NCBI GenBank assembly: GCA_902465215.1
Contig: CABQMM010000087.1
Span: forward strand, 1 to 6,095
Direction: 5' to 3'
DNA length: 6,095 nucleotides
Source of the DNA: an uncultured Bacillota bacterium
Lineage (GTDB): Bacteria > Bacillota > Clostridia > Peptostreptococcales > Anaerovoracaceae
Made by a program: the position numbers and the translations under genes. Positions 1-4,691 of this stretch are shown here, piece after piece (the first letter of the stretch is position 1; each line of letters starts with the position of its first letter). The notes under the pieces are model-generated. The model worked only from the letters and a program-made list of their open reading frames with translations, had not been told where the DNA came from and did no database searches.

Positions 1-240
1 TCTTCCCGCAGTTGCTCCATACATTGCCACAATAACACTATTCTCAGGAATCCATTTTGCTGACGAATTCTTAAGTCCTGATTGTGTAATATGTTTTTCA
101 GTTTTGTAAATCCTATTAAAAACGACTTCTGATGTATTGAGCCAAGGTATATCTCCACCTTCGTAATATTCGAGGTGCTTTCTGTTTGGTGTTCCTCCAC
201 TATATACTGCTGAACATATATCACGGATTTGAACAATCAT
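1..240 (-). CDS. hsdS: Type I restriction-modification specificity subunit HsdS, N-terminal part (runs off left edge)
   Basis: HsdS is the DNA-recognition subunit of type I restriction-modification enzymes; its two target recognition domains (TRDs) select the two halves of the split target and it docks two HsdM subunits. The 80 codons visible read as the start of a first TRD of the Methylase_S family: residues 14-18 are the SGGTP turn, followed by YYEGGDIPWLNTSEV (about 26-40), then ITQSGLKNSSAKWIP and VIVAMYGATAGR at the window edge. These are hallmark segments of the family. The start is fixed by an in-frame TGA three codons upstream; a GGATGGTG ribosome site precedes the ATG. The gene overlaps the end of the DUF4357-like gene by 20 bp, so translation is probably coupled. 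The rest (second TRD, conserved central coiled coil) and the recognition sequence cannot be seen. Confidence 0.93.
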   Translation of the reverse strand, partial: MIVQIRDICSAVYSGGTPNRKHLEYYEGGDIPWLNTSEVVFNRIYKTEKHITQSGLKNSSAKWIPENSVIVAMYGATAGR

Positions 241-550
241 TTTGTTTCACCATCCATTCTTTCAGAGTAACGCCTTTATCATTTTTCCAAGATGATGGGC
301 CGTTACAACTACTTCCTGCAACAGACGCACTATTGAAAACCAAGTCAGACGTCAGTTCAAGGTTTTGATTGTTAATTCCTGCATTTTCTCTTCTCTTTAT
401 TACCATCCTAAAGCTCTTAAATTTTTCTGAAACTCTTGAAGCAATAGTAGAGCTTTTTTTTAGAACAAATTTACCATTTTCCAATTTAAGCATTGCACAA
501 TAATCATTTTTTCTACTTTTCAAATAAAATATTTCATCTTTACACTTCAT
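221..550 (-). CDS. Small DUF4357-like protein between hsdM and hsdS
   Basis: A protein of about 109 residues with no signal peptide or membrane segment. It matches my memory of the DUF4357 family: a GKFVLKKSSTIASR segment (about residues 26-39), then a C-terminal stretch LTSDLVFNSASVAGSS, SSWKNDKG and VTLKEW, with the tryptophan-lysine and G-V-T-L pattern characteristic of that domain. Function is unknown; DUF4357 occurs as a tail on some nucleases and in restriction-modification loci, which fits the setting. I chose the ATG at 550 over the TTG at 556 because GGTGG lies 9 nt before the ATG but only 3 nt before the TTG. It overlaps the hsdM stop by 11 bp and the hsdS start by 20 bp, so the three genes look like one translationally coupled operon. 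The family call is from pattern memory, not a search. A role as an accessory DNA-binding or assembly factor for the methylase complex is inference. Confidence 0.75.
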   Translation of the reverse strand: MKCKDEIFYLKSRKNDYCAMLKLENGKFVLKKSSTIASRVSEKFKSFRMVIKRRENAGINNQNLELTSDLVFNSASVAGSSCNGPSSWKNDKGVTLKEWMVKQNDCSNP

Positions 551-2045
551 ACCCAATCGCCACCAGTTTCTTGCGTATTTCGTCCTCCAACTCGTGAGAC
601 TTTGCGAACATATCGGAAAGCTCGGATGTCAGGCGCGTCATTTTTTCTTCAAAGGGTTCGCCATCGTCCTCGACTTCTTCAATACCTACATATCTGCCCG
701 GAGTAAGGATAAAGTCTTGCTTTTCGATTTCCTGCAAGTCAGCAACTGCACAGAAGCCTTTTACGTTTTCAAGTGTTTCGTCTTGAAAAGCAGTAAATGT
801 GTCTGCCAACTTCTGGATATCCTCATCGGTAAAATCTCTGTGCTTACGGTCAACCATATAGCCCATTTTGCGGGCATCGATAAACAAAGTCTTGCCTTTT
901 TGCTTCTTGTTCTTTGTGATGAACCAAAGGGTAACGGGGATAGTAACGCTGTAAAATAGCTGCGTAGGCAGAGCAACAATACCTTCTACAAGGTCGGCTT
1001 GAATGATATTCTTTCTGATGTCGCCCTCGCCGCTTGACTGAGAGGACAAAGCACCATTTGCAAGCACAAGACCGATTTTTCCATTAGGGGCGAGGTGATG
1101 TATCATATGCTGAATCCACGCATAGTTGGCATTGCCGGCAGGCGGTGTGCCATATTTCCAACGCACATCGTCTTTGAGCTTTTCCTGTCCCCAGTTAGAG
1201 AGATTGAAAGGCGGATTTGCCATAATGAAATCGGCTTTTAAGGTCTTGTGCAAATCATTGAAAAATGTATCTGCCTGATACGGTCCGAAATCGGCGTCGA
1301 TACCACGAATAGCCATATTCATTTTTGCCATTTTCCAAGTGTCGGCATTGGACTCCTGACCGTAAACGGCGATTTCGCCACGCTTGCCGCTGTGTGCCTG
1401 AATGAACTTTGCACTCTGTACGAACATACCTCCCGAACCGCAGCAAGGGTCATATACACGGCAGTTCTTGAACGGCTTTAAGATAGCAACAATGGTTTTA
1501 ACAATGCTTGCAGGTGTGTAGAACTCACCGCCCTTAACACCTTCGTATGCGGCAAACTGCTGAATACAATACTCATAAGTTCTGCCAAGCACGTCTTTGC
1601 TTTCTTCGGTGTCGCCCATATCCATATTAGTGAACAGGTCAACGACATCACCCAAAACACGCTTGTCCAAATCGGGGCTTGCATAGTTCTTTGGAAGTAC
1701 ATTCTTCAGAGCAGGGTTTTCTTTTTCGATTGCGCGCATCGCATTGTCGATAGTTGTCCCAATTTCAGGGGTATGTGCTGCTGATGCAATTGTTTTCCAT
1801 CGAGCCTCTTCAGGCACGAAGAAAATGTTTTCCATAGCGTATGCGTCATTATCATCTTCAAATCCATCGCCTTCTGCAACCAATTCTTGATAACGCTTTT
1901 CAAAAGCGCTCGAAATATAGCGCAGGAAAATAAGGCCTATAATTACCTTCCTGTATTCTGTGGCAGGAATATGCCCCCACAAAACACACGCGGCCTTCCA
2001 TATTTGTTCTTCGAATCCAAGATTAGCATTGCTTTTTACTGCCAT
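540..2045 (-). CDS. hsdM: Type I restriction-modification DNA methyltransferase subunit HsdM
   Basis: 501-residue N6-adenine DNA methyltransferase subunit of a type I restriction-modification system, a normal full length for HsdM. It transfers a methyl group from S-adenosylmethionine to adenine in the site chosen by HsdS, protecting host DNA. An HsdM_N-type helical domain covers about residues 8-150 (FEEQIWKAACVLWG, then YRKVIIGLIFLRYIS). The catalytic domain follows: GGEFYTP at 172-178, AdoMet-binding motif I VYDPCCGSGGMFV at 197-209, and catalytic motif IV NPPF at 277-280. The C-terminal residues 460-495 are charged and helical, as expected for HsdS contact. The start has an excellent AAGGAGG site 7 nt upstream. 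It is first in a leftward operon with the DUF4357-like gene and hsdS. All key motifs are intact, so the methylase should be active. No hsdR lies in the window. Confidence 0.97.
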   Translation of the reverse strand: MAVKSNANLGFEEQIWKAACVLWGHIPATEYRKVIIGLIFLRYISSAFEKRYQELVAEGDGFEDDNDAYAMENIFFVPEEARWKTIASAAHTPEIGTTIDNAMRAIEKENPALKNVLPKNYASPDLDKRVLGDVVDLFTNMDMGDTEESKDVLGRTYEYCIQQFAAYEGVKGGEFYTPASIVKTIVAILKPFKNCRVYDPCCGSGGMFVQSAKFIQAHSGKRGEIAVYGQESNADTWKMAKMNMAIRGIDADFGPYQADTFFNDLHKTLKADFIMANPPFNLSNWGQEKLKDDVRWKYGTPPAGNANYAWIQHMIHHLAPNGKIGLVLANGALSSQSSGEGDIRKNIIQADLVEGIVALPTQLFYSVTIPVTLWFITKNKKQKGKTLFIDARKMGYMVDRKHRDFTDEDIQKLADTFTAFQDETLENVKGFCAVADLQEIEKQDFILTPGRYVGIEEVEDDGEPFEEKMTRLTSELSDMFAKSHELEDEIRKKLVAIGYEV

Positions 2046-2095
2046 GAATTGTCCTCCTTGTGATGTATTATGATTCAGTTTCTATCTCATTGCAC

Positions 2096-2151
2096 AAAAA
2101 CCAGAGCCCTCACTCCCCTGTACCACCGTGCAGTCTATCGGCTCTGGTTTT
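2096..2151 (-). promoter_or_regulatory. Terminator-like stem-loop in the hsdM leader (candidate attenuator)
   Basis: A perfect 12-bp stem pairs AAAACCAGAGCC (2097-2108) with GGCTCTGGTTTT (2140-2151) around a 31-nt loop. Read on the minus strand, the GC-rich core GGCTCTGG is followed at once by TTTTT, the form of an intrinsic terminator, yet it sits about 50 nt before the hsdM ribosome site and after the likely hsdM promoter. No gene upstream on this strand needs ending here, because a separate terminator at 2384-2406 already closes the preceding operon. Premature termination (attenuation) of hsdM transcripts is therefore the natural reading. The large loop is unusual for a plain terminator. 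Confidence 0.6.
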
Positions 2152-2214
2152 GAATTTTCCGTATGGGACTTGCGTCCGTTTTCTGTTTGGGTTTTGTCTT
2201 TTGATTTTGTTCAT
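2110..2214 (-). CDS. Possible 34-residue basic leader peptide upstream of hsdM
   Basis: A short open frame begins with ATG at 2214, directly after an in-frame TGA, and ends with TGA at 2110-2112. The peptide starts MNKIKRQNPNRKR and ends DRLHGGTGE; 10 of 34 residues are Lys or Arg, with no hydrophobic stretch. A weak GAGAG ribosome-site candidate lies about 9 nt upstream. The frame reads through the 5' arm of the terminator-like stem, and its stop lies in the loop just before the 3' arm. A ribosome translating it would mask the 5' arm and block the hairpin. This placement is the main reason to take it seriously; coding is otherwise unproven, and I do not recognise the peptide. It could be a chance open frame. 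Confidence 0.35.
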   Translation of the reverse strand: MNKIKRQNPNRKRTQVPYGKFKTRADRLHGGTGE

Positions 2215-2240
2215 TCAGACACACTCTCAATCATTTTCAG

Positions 2241-2380
2241 CTCGACAAATTACCGTTTGCATTTTTCAATTAAATTTTATCACAGTTTTCGAGTTTCGTC
2301 GAGCAAAAGGGACGAAAATTACCATTTTTCTCCGCTCCCTTATATAACACGCCTCATCTCGCCAAATTCTGACATTTTTC
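2241..2380 (-). repeat. Three degenerate direct repeats upstream of hsdM
   Basis: On the minus strand the motif GAAAAATG, followed after a variable gap by AATTT and then a GNCGAG- or CGTC-like end, occurs three times: 2380-2358, 2330-2311 and 2267-2241. The first copy ends AATTTGGCGAG, the second AATTTTCGTC and the third AATTTGTCGAG. The copies bracket the putative hsdM promoter (two upstream of it, one just downstream). No coding sequence is supported here. They may be binding sites for a regulator, or remnants of local duplication in AT-rich DNA. Confidence 0.4.
2274..2302 (-). promoter_or_regulatory. Putative sigma-A promoter of the hsdM operon
   Basis: On the minus strand, TCGACG (2297-2302, 4 of 6 to consensus) and TAAAAT (2274-2279, 5 of 6) are separated by exactly 17 bp. 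Transcription would start near 2267, giving hsdM a leader of about 220 nt. An inverted repeat TTTCGTC (2294-2300) / GACGAAA (2311-2317) overlaps the -35 box and could be an operator. The region is AT-rich, so other promoters cannot be excluded. Confidence 0.45.
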
Positions 2381-2383
2381 GAC

Positions 2384-2406
2384 AAAAAAGCGGCTAGGAT
2401 GCCGCT
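2384..2406 (-). terminator. Intrinsic terminator after the membrane-protein operon
   Basis: A 6-bp stem AGCGGC/GCCGCT (arms 2401-2406 and 2389-2394) with a 6-nt loop is followed on the minus strand by six T residues. It lies 18 bp past the stop of the Gly-Phe-tailed protein and separates that operon from the hsd promoter region. Confidence 0.85.
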
Positions 2407-2423
2407 AATTTTTAAACAGCGAT

Positions 2424-2723
2424 TTAATCATCGCCAAATCCTCCGAAACCGCCAAATCCTCCAAACCCACTGTGATCATCCGTTCCGAAAATTTTGCTGC
2501 TTGTGTGCATTTCCCAAGATTGGTTGAGGTCAGACAGGGAGTCTTTGCTTCCGGATTTCGGAATATTCGCTTGGTTTCCCGTTTCCGTCTGCCTGCGGCG
2601 TTCTTCTTTCGCCTTTTTTTGCGCTTTGCGCTCGTCGGGGTCGAGCGGGCTCATGAGATACGGGATAAGCTTTGGCAGAGAAATAATCACAATTAACACT
2701 AAAATTCCTTCCCAAAATTCCAT
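2424..2723 (-). CDS. Small membrane protein with Gly-Phe repeat tail, unknown function
   Basis: About 99 residues; not recognised. A single hydrophobic span at residues 5-24 (WEGILVLIVIISLPKLIPYL) is followed by a charged Lys/Arg/Glu helix (about 30-46), a polar Ser/Asn/Gln linker, and a C-terminal tail in which GFG units repeat, ending in two aspartates. The positive residues after the span suggest a short outside N-terminus and a cytoplasmic tail. I prefer ATG at 2723 to the GTG at 2729: the AAAGGAAG ribosome site is 7 nt from the ATG but only 1 nt from the GTG. It follows the 189-residue membrane-anchored gene by about 20 bp and precedes a clear terminator, so the two form an operon. Low-complexity Gly-Phe tails can self-associate or tether proteins; any such role here is inference. 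Confidence 0.8.
   Translation of the reverse strand: MEFWEGILVLIVIISLPKLIPYLMSPLDPDERKAQKKAKEERRRQTETGNQANIPKSGSKDSLSDLNQSWEMHTSSKIFGTDDHSGFGGFGGFGGFGDD
2433..2468. repeat. Tandem 18-bp repeat encoding the Gly-Phe tail
   Basis: Two adjacent 18-bp units (2433-2450 and 2451-2468) differ at two positions and encode successive GFGGFG units at the C-terminus of the small membrane protein. Such repeats can change copy number by replication slippage, altering tail length in multiples of six residues without a frameshift. Confidence 0.8.
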
Positions 2724-2744
2724 CTTCACACTTCCTTTCGCAAT

Positions 2745-3314
2745 TTACTCTTTTAATTCTCTTGAATAAACGATTTTATCACCGATTTTGAGGTATTCCA
2801 GTCTATCCTCCGGCCTAGACGCATACGAGGTGCCTTTTTTATAATAAACCTTACGGCTTCCGGCAATGAGTTCAGCATGAGACTCATATGGCGGCGAAAG
2901 TATAATGTGGTGCCTTGGCTCAATCGTATCAAAGATTCTGTCTTCTCTGTTCACAGCAACGCAGACTTTTCGCATAATTCTAAGAAGCTCCCTTGCCTCG
3001 GTGCTACCTTCCTCTGCGTTCGCGTAAACTGCCATGGACTTGCTGGCCGGAGTAATATAGGTCAGGTAGAACTTGTTGGCAGAATCCTTATAGCGTACGA
3101 ATTTCACTCGTTTAATTTCAATGTCATCAACGCCGGTTGCTTTTACAAGCAGCTGACGGGCCTGCTCGCTATTCATCAGTTGGCGTCTTGCCAGCGGCAA
3201 ATCGATCCATCCGAACGCTGTGGCCATCACGGAAAGCGCAATTGCTACCAGCAAAATTCTTTTCAATATTTCAAAGAAAACAATTATTTCCTTCTTGCGC
3301 TCTGCAGAATTCAT
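2745..3314 (-). CDS. Membrane-anchored hypothetical protein
   Basis: 189 residues; family not recognised. A short charged N-terminus (MNSAERKKE) leads to a hydrophobic span at about residues 20-36 (ILLVAIALSVMATAFGW) without an obvious signal-peptidase site, so it is probably a signal anchor. The remaining 150 residues form one soluble, mixed alpha/beta-looking domain rich in charged residues, with TGVDDIEIKRVKFVRY (about 55-70), a YLTYIT strand and PRHHIILSPPYESH (about 133-146). No catalytic motif is visible. ATG at 3314 has GGAGG 11 nt upstream, slightly long spacing. It is the first gene of a leftward two-gene operon with the Gly-Phe-tailed protein 15 nt downstream of its stop (measured to the GTG). 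The pair may work together at the cell envelope, but this is inference. Confidence 0.85.
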   Translation of the reverse strand: MNSAERKKEIIVFFEILKRILLVAIALSVMATAFGWIDLPLARRQLMNSEQARQLLVKATGVDDIEIKRVKFVRYKDSANKFYLTYITPASKSMAVYANAEEGSTEARELLRIMRKVCVAVNREDRIFDTIEPRHHIILSPPYESHAELIAGSRKVYYKKGTSYASRPEDRLEYLKIGDKIVYSRELKE

Positions 3315-3345
3315 TTCGCTTTACGCCTCCTTCCCTTTTGTTTAT

Positions 3346-3374
3346 ATTTTAACACGAATGCCGCAAATTGTCGA
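3346..3374 (-). promoter_or_regulatory. Strong putative sigma-A promoter for the two-gene membrane operon
   Basis: On the minus strand, TCGACA (3369-3374, 5 of 6) is 17 bp from TAAAAT (3346-3351, 5 of 6), and a TG one base before the -10 makes it an extended -10 promoter. Start would be near 3339, giving a leader of about 25 nt. The 116-bp gap 3315-3430 otherwise holds only a 9-bp direct repeat ACTTTGCGC (3384 and 3418) and no convincing terminator for the upstream regulator remnant. Confidence 0.7.
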
Positions 3375-3430
3375 TAGGCTCGTACTTTGCGCACTGCCAA
3401 TCATTTTTACATATATAACTTTGCGCGCTA

Positions 3431-3846
3431 TTACTTCCGCACCAGCTTCACTGCGGCCACGACTGCACCGTACAGGACGCCGGCAACGGCCCAGATGAAC
3501 CAGCTGTACTGCGGCTGACCGTTGCCGTAAGGGCCGAAGGTGTAGAACAGGAAAATGGCGGTTACGGTGAGCCAGTAGATTGCGCTGATTTTGCCGAGAA
3601 GCTTGGATTTACGCTTGTTTTCGCGGGTGTAGTCGCCCTCTTCCAGCAGCTTCATCAAGGCACCGTGATAAGTACCGCCGCTGACGAAGGTGAAGCAGCC
3701 GCACGCCACCAGAAACAGGAGCAGACAGACTGCGCTCCTTCCCACTTGGACACCGACTGGCGGCTGTCCCCAAGCTGCGCCGCGAGTTCTTCCTGTGACC
3801 AGCCCGCTTTTTTCCGCAGCTCCATAATTTTATCTGCTAAGATCAT
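3431..3846 (-). pseudogene. Decayed XRE-family regulator: HTH fused out of frame to membrane tail
   Basis: The first 41 codons from ATG 3846 encode a typical Cro/CI (XRE) helix-turn-helix: KIMELRKKAGWSQEELAAQLG, then SRQSVSKWEGAQSV. In intact relatives this continues into a Pro-Asp-Leu motif, a linker and a long C-terminal membrane region. Here, at about 3724-3736, the frame changes to another one that opens with SAVCLLLFLVACG and carries EGDYTRENKRKSKLLG, followed by two further membrane spans ending AAVKLVRK at 3431. That second frame closely resembles the C-terminal end of the same regulator family. So most of the middle of the gene has been deleted, leaving a frameshift. The HTH frame alone would give 63 residues with a nonsense tail, and the membrane frame could start at GTG 3745 (104 residues). 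The ribosome site before 3846 is weak. Either product might still be made; I judge it non-functional as the original regulator. Confidence 0.75.
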
Positions 3847-3892
3847 TTTGTATTTCTTTTCGTATCATAAAACTTCGCAAAATTTCAAATGT

Positions 3893-3905
3893 ATATGGTC
3901 CATAT
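3893..3905. promoter_or_regulatory. Palindromic operator candidate in the XRE leader
   Basis: ATATGG-T-CCATAT is a perfect 6-1-6 palindrome. It lies between the XRE -10 box (3921-3926) and the XRE start codon, at about +9 to +21 of the predicted transcript, a place where autoregulating XRE repressors often bind. With the regulator broken, the site may now be unused or served by a paralogue. Confidence 0.45.
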
Positions 3906-3920
3906 CCCTTTTGTACTAAA

Positions 3921-3949
3921 AATATACCACGCTGTGCGGTTGCAGGCAA
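3921..3949 (-). promoter_or_regulatory. Putative promoter of the XRE remnant
   Basis: On the minus strand, TTGCCT (3944-3949, 4 of 6) is 17 bp from TATATT (3921-3926, 5 of 6), with TG placed for an extended -10. It points toward the HTH start at 3846 and is divergent from the mini-ArgH promoter. Confidence 0.55.
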
Positions 3950-3969
3950 GAAAGTCTGCTTGGAAATTT

Positions 3970-3986
3970 CGCAACCTGTGGTTGCG
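3970..3986. repeat. Inverted repeat in the divergent control region
   Basis: CGCAACC-TGT-GGTTGCG, a perfect 7-bp arm inverted repeat with a 3-nt spacer, extendable with a T-G wobble and two A-T pairs. No T-run follows on either strand, so it is not an intrinsic terminator. It lies between the XRE -35 box and the plus-strand promoters and may be an operator acting on either side. Confidence 0.5.
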
Positions 3987-3997
3987 GAAACAATTTC

Positions 3998-4026
3998 TTG
4001 AATTTTCATGCAAAAAAGTTTATATT
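3998..4026 (+). promoter_or_regulatory. Possible upstream promoter (P1) of the mini-ArgH gene
   Basis: TTGAAT (3998-4003, 4 of 6), a 17-bp spacer and TATATT (4021-4026, 5 of 6). The stretch is very AT-rich, so chance matches are likely. If real, it is a second promoter 45 bp upstream of the better one. Confidence 0.3.
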
Positions 4027-4042
4027 TTTTCACAAAAACCTC

Positions 4043-4071
4043 TTGATTTTTCTGAGGCAAGGTACTATAAT
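4043..4071 (+). promoter_or_regulatory. Sigma-A promoter (P2) of the mini-ArgH gene
   Basis: TTGATT (4043-4048, 4 of 6), exactly 17 bp, then a consensus TATAAT (4066-4071). Transcription would begin near 4078, leaving a leader of about 63 nt that contains the TATACAT repeats. Confidence 0.7.
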
Positions 4072-4090
4072 AAGACTACAAATTGATTTT

Positions 4091-4123
4091 TATACATTCG
4101 ATTTAATATTTATACATAAATCG
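4091..4123 (+). promoter_or_regulatory. Candidate ArgR-type operator in the mini-ArgH leader
   Basis: TATACAT occurs at 4091-4097 and again at 4111-4117, a 20-bp period (about two DNA turns). The second copy is the centre of a 14-bp palindrome ATTTAT-AC-ATAAAT (4108-4121), and CGATTTA (4099-4105) is repeated inverted as TAAATCG (4117-4123). Paired AT-rich half-sites just downstream of a promoter are typical of ArgR boxes. The match to published ArgR consensus sequences is partial, so ArgR is inferred mainly from the neighbouring arginine genes. Confidence 0.45.
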
Positions 4124-4140
4124 TAAAGGGAGGACTTAAA

Positions 4141-4449
4141 ATGAATACTTGGAATGAGACGAAAAATAACGAAACAAAAAACACAGTTTTCGATCAGAAT
4201 TTATGGTCTGAGGATATTGCAGGCGGTCAGGCTCAGGCACAGGCTTTGAAGGAACAGGGCGCGATTACGCCGAGAGACTGCGAGCTCATCGTTGCGGGTC
4301 TGAATCTGATTAAAAAGGATTTTGAAGCAGGCATTGACCTTTCAAAACCGGAGGATAAAGATGTGCGTATGCTCATCGACCGTGTTTTGATGGAGCGTAT
4401 CGGTCAGGCAGGAAAGAAACTGCATAACGCAAGACTTTGCAGCAACTAA
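4141..4449 (+). CDS. Stand-alone argininosuccinate lyase N-terminal-domain protein (mini-ArgH)
   Basis: 102 residues that match only the first domain of argininosuccinate lyase, a family normally about 460 residues long. FDQNLWSEDIAG (residues 17-28) parallels [12 protein letters not shown] of the real ArgH at the right edge of this window, with 10 of 22 residues identical over that stretch. Further on, EDKDVRMLIDRVLMERIG (71-88) and KKLHNARLCSN (92-102) line up with the lyase segment leading into the LHTGRSRND signature; the stop comes right there, and the signature reads NARLCSN. The family's catalytic helices and serine loop are absent, so lyase activity is not expected. The first 16 residues are Asn/Lys/Thr-rich and replace the usual WGGRF start. 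GGGAGG lies 7 nt before the ATG, and the gene has its own promoter and terminator. It may be a remnant of an argH duplication, or a kept partner that binds or regulates ArgH. Domain assignment is fairly sure; function is unknown. Confidence 0.8.
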   Translation: MNTWNETKNNETKNTVFDQNLWSEDIAGGQAQAQALKEQGAITPRDCELIVAGLNLIKKDFEAGIDLSKPEDKDVRMLIDRVLMERIGQAGKKLHNARLCSN

Positions 4450-4509
4450 AAATAAAGTAAACAAAACAGCCATGTTTTAAATGATTGATATTAATCTCAA
4501 TACGCAAAG

Positions 4510-4537
4510 CCGTCGGTATCTCAGCCGGCGGTTTTTT
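4510..4537 (+). terminator. Intrinsic terminator after the mini-ArgH gene
   Basis: CCGTCGG (4510-4516) pairs with CCGGCGG (4525-4531) through seven pairs, one of them a T-G wobble, around an 8-nt loop, and six T residues follow. It lies 60 bp past the mini-ArgH stop and upstream of the argG promoter, so the two genes are probably separate transcripts. Confidence 0.85.
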
Positions 4538-4558
4538 CCGCATATTTATACAAACCAC

Positions 4559-4587
4559 TTGCTTTTTTGTTTTGACCCGAGTATAAT
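4559..4587 (+). promoter_or_regulatory. Promoter of argGH
   Basis: TTGCTT (4559-4564, 3 of 6), a 17-bp spacer, and a consensus TATAAT (4582-4587). Start would be near 4594, giving argG a leader of about 98 nt. Confidence 0.65.
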
Positions 4588-4607
4588 ACATTTTGTTTTT
4601 AAGTTAT

Positions 4608-4636
4608 TATTCATTACTATTAATAATTATGCATAA
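4608..4636 (+). promoter_or_regulatory. Candidate ArgR-type operator in the argG leader
   Basis: TATTCAT (4608-4614) and TATGCAT (4628-4634) are spaced by 20 bp; the second is inside the perfect palindrome TTATGCATAA (4627-4636). ATTCAT-type half-sites are what ArgR boxes of Gram-positive and Gram-negative bacteria contain. The first copy begins 21 bp after the -10 box, almost the same as the 20 bp seen before the mini-ArgH gene. Confidence 0.5.
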
Positions 4637-4691
4637 CATGCAGCACATAAAAACCGAGTAAAAAAAGATAAGATACACGGAGGAAAACACT

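Noticed and set aside
2060..2347. Plus-strand open frame of 95 codons across the hsdM leader
   Set aside because: It lies antisense to the stem-loop, promoter and repeats, has no ribosome site, and its composition (Ser/Phe/Leu-rich) is what AT-rich noncoding DNA gives.
2877..3377. Plus-strand open frame of 166 codons
   Set aside because: Antisense to the well-supported membrane-anchored gene and its promoter, with no ribosome site and no family resemblance; treated as a shadow.
3830..4060. Minus-strand open frame of 76 codons upstream of the XRE remnant
   Set aside because: It covers the divergent promoters and both palindromes, overlaps the start of the HTH gene, lacks a ribosome site and resembles nothing I know.
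4463..4478. AAAACA-GCCA-TGTTTT hairpin after the mini-ArgH stop, considered as a terminator
   Set aside because: The stem is almost all A-T and has only a short T-run; the GC-rich hairpin at 4510-4537 is a far better terminator.
4574..4587. TTGACC next to TATAAT upstream of argG, considered as a -35/-10 pair
   Set aside because: The two boxes are only a few bases apart, far too close; TTGCTT at 4559 with a 17-bp spacer is the feasible -35.
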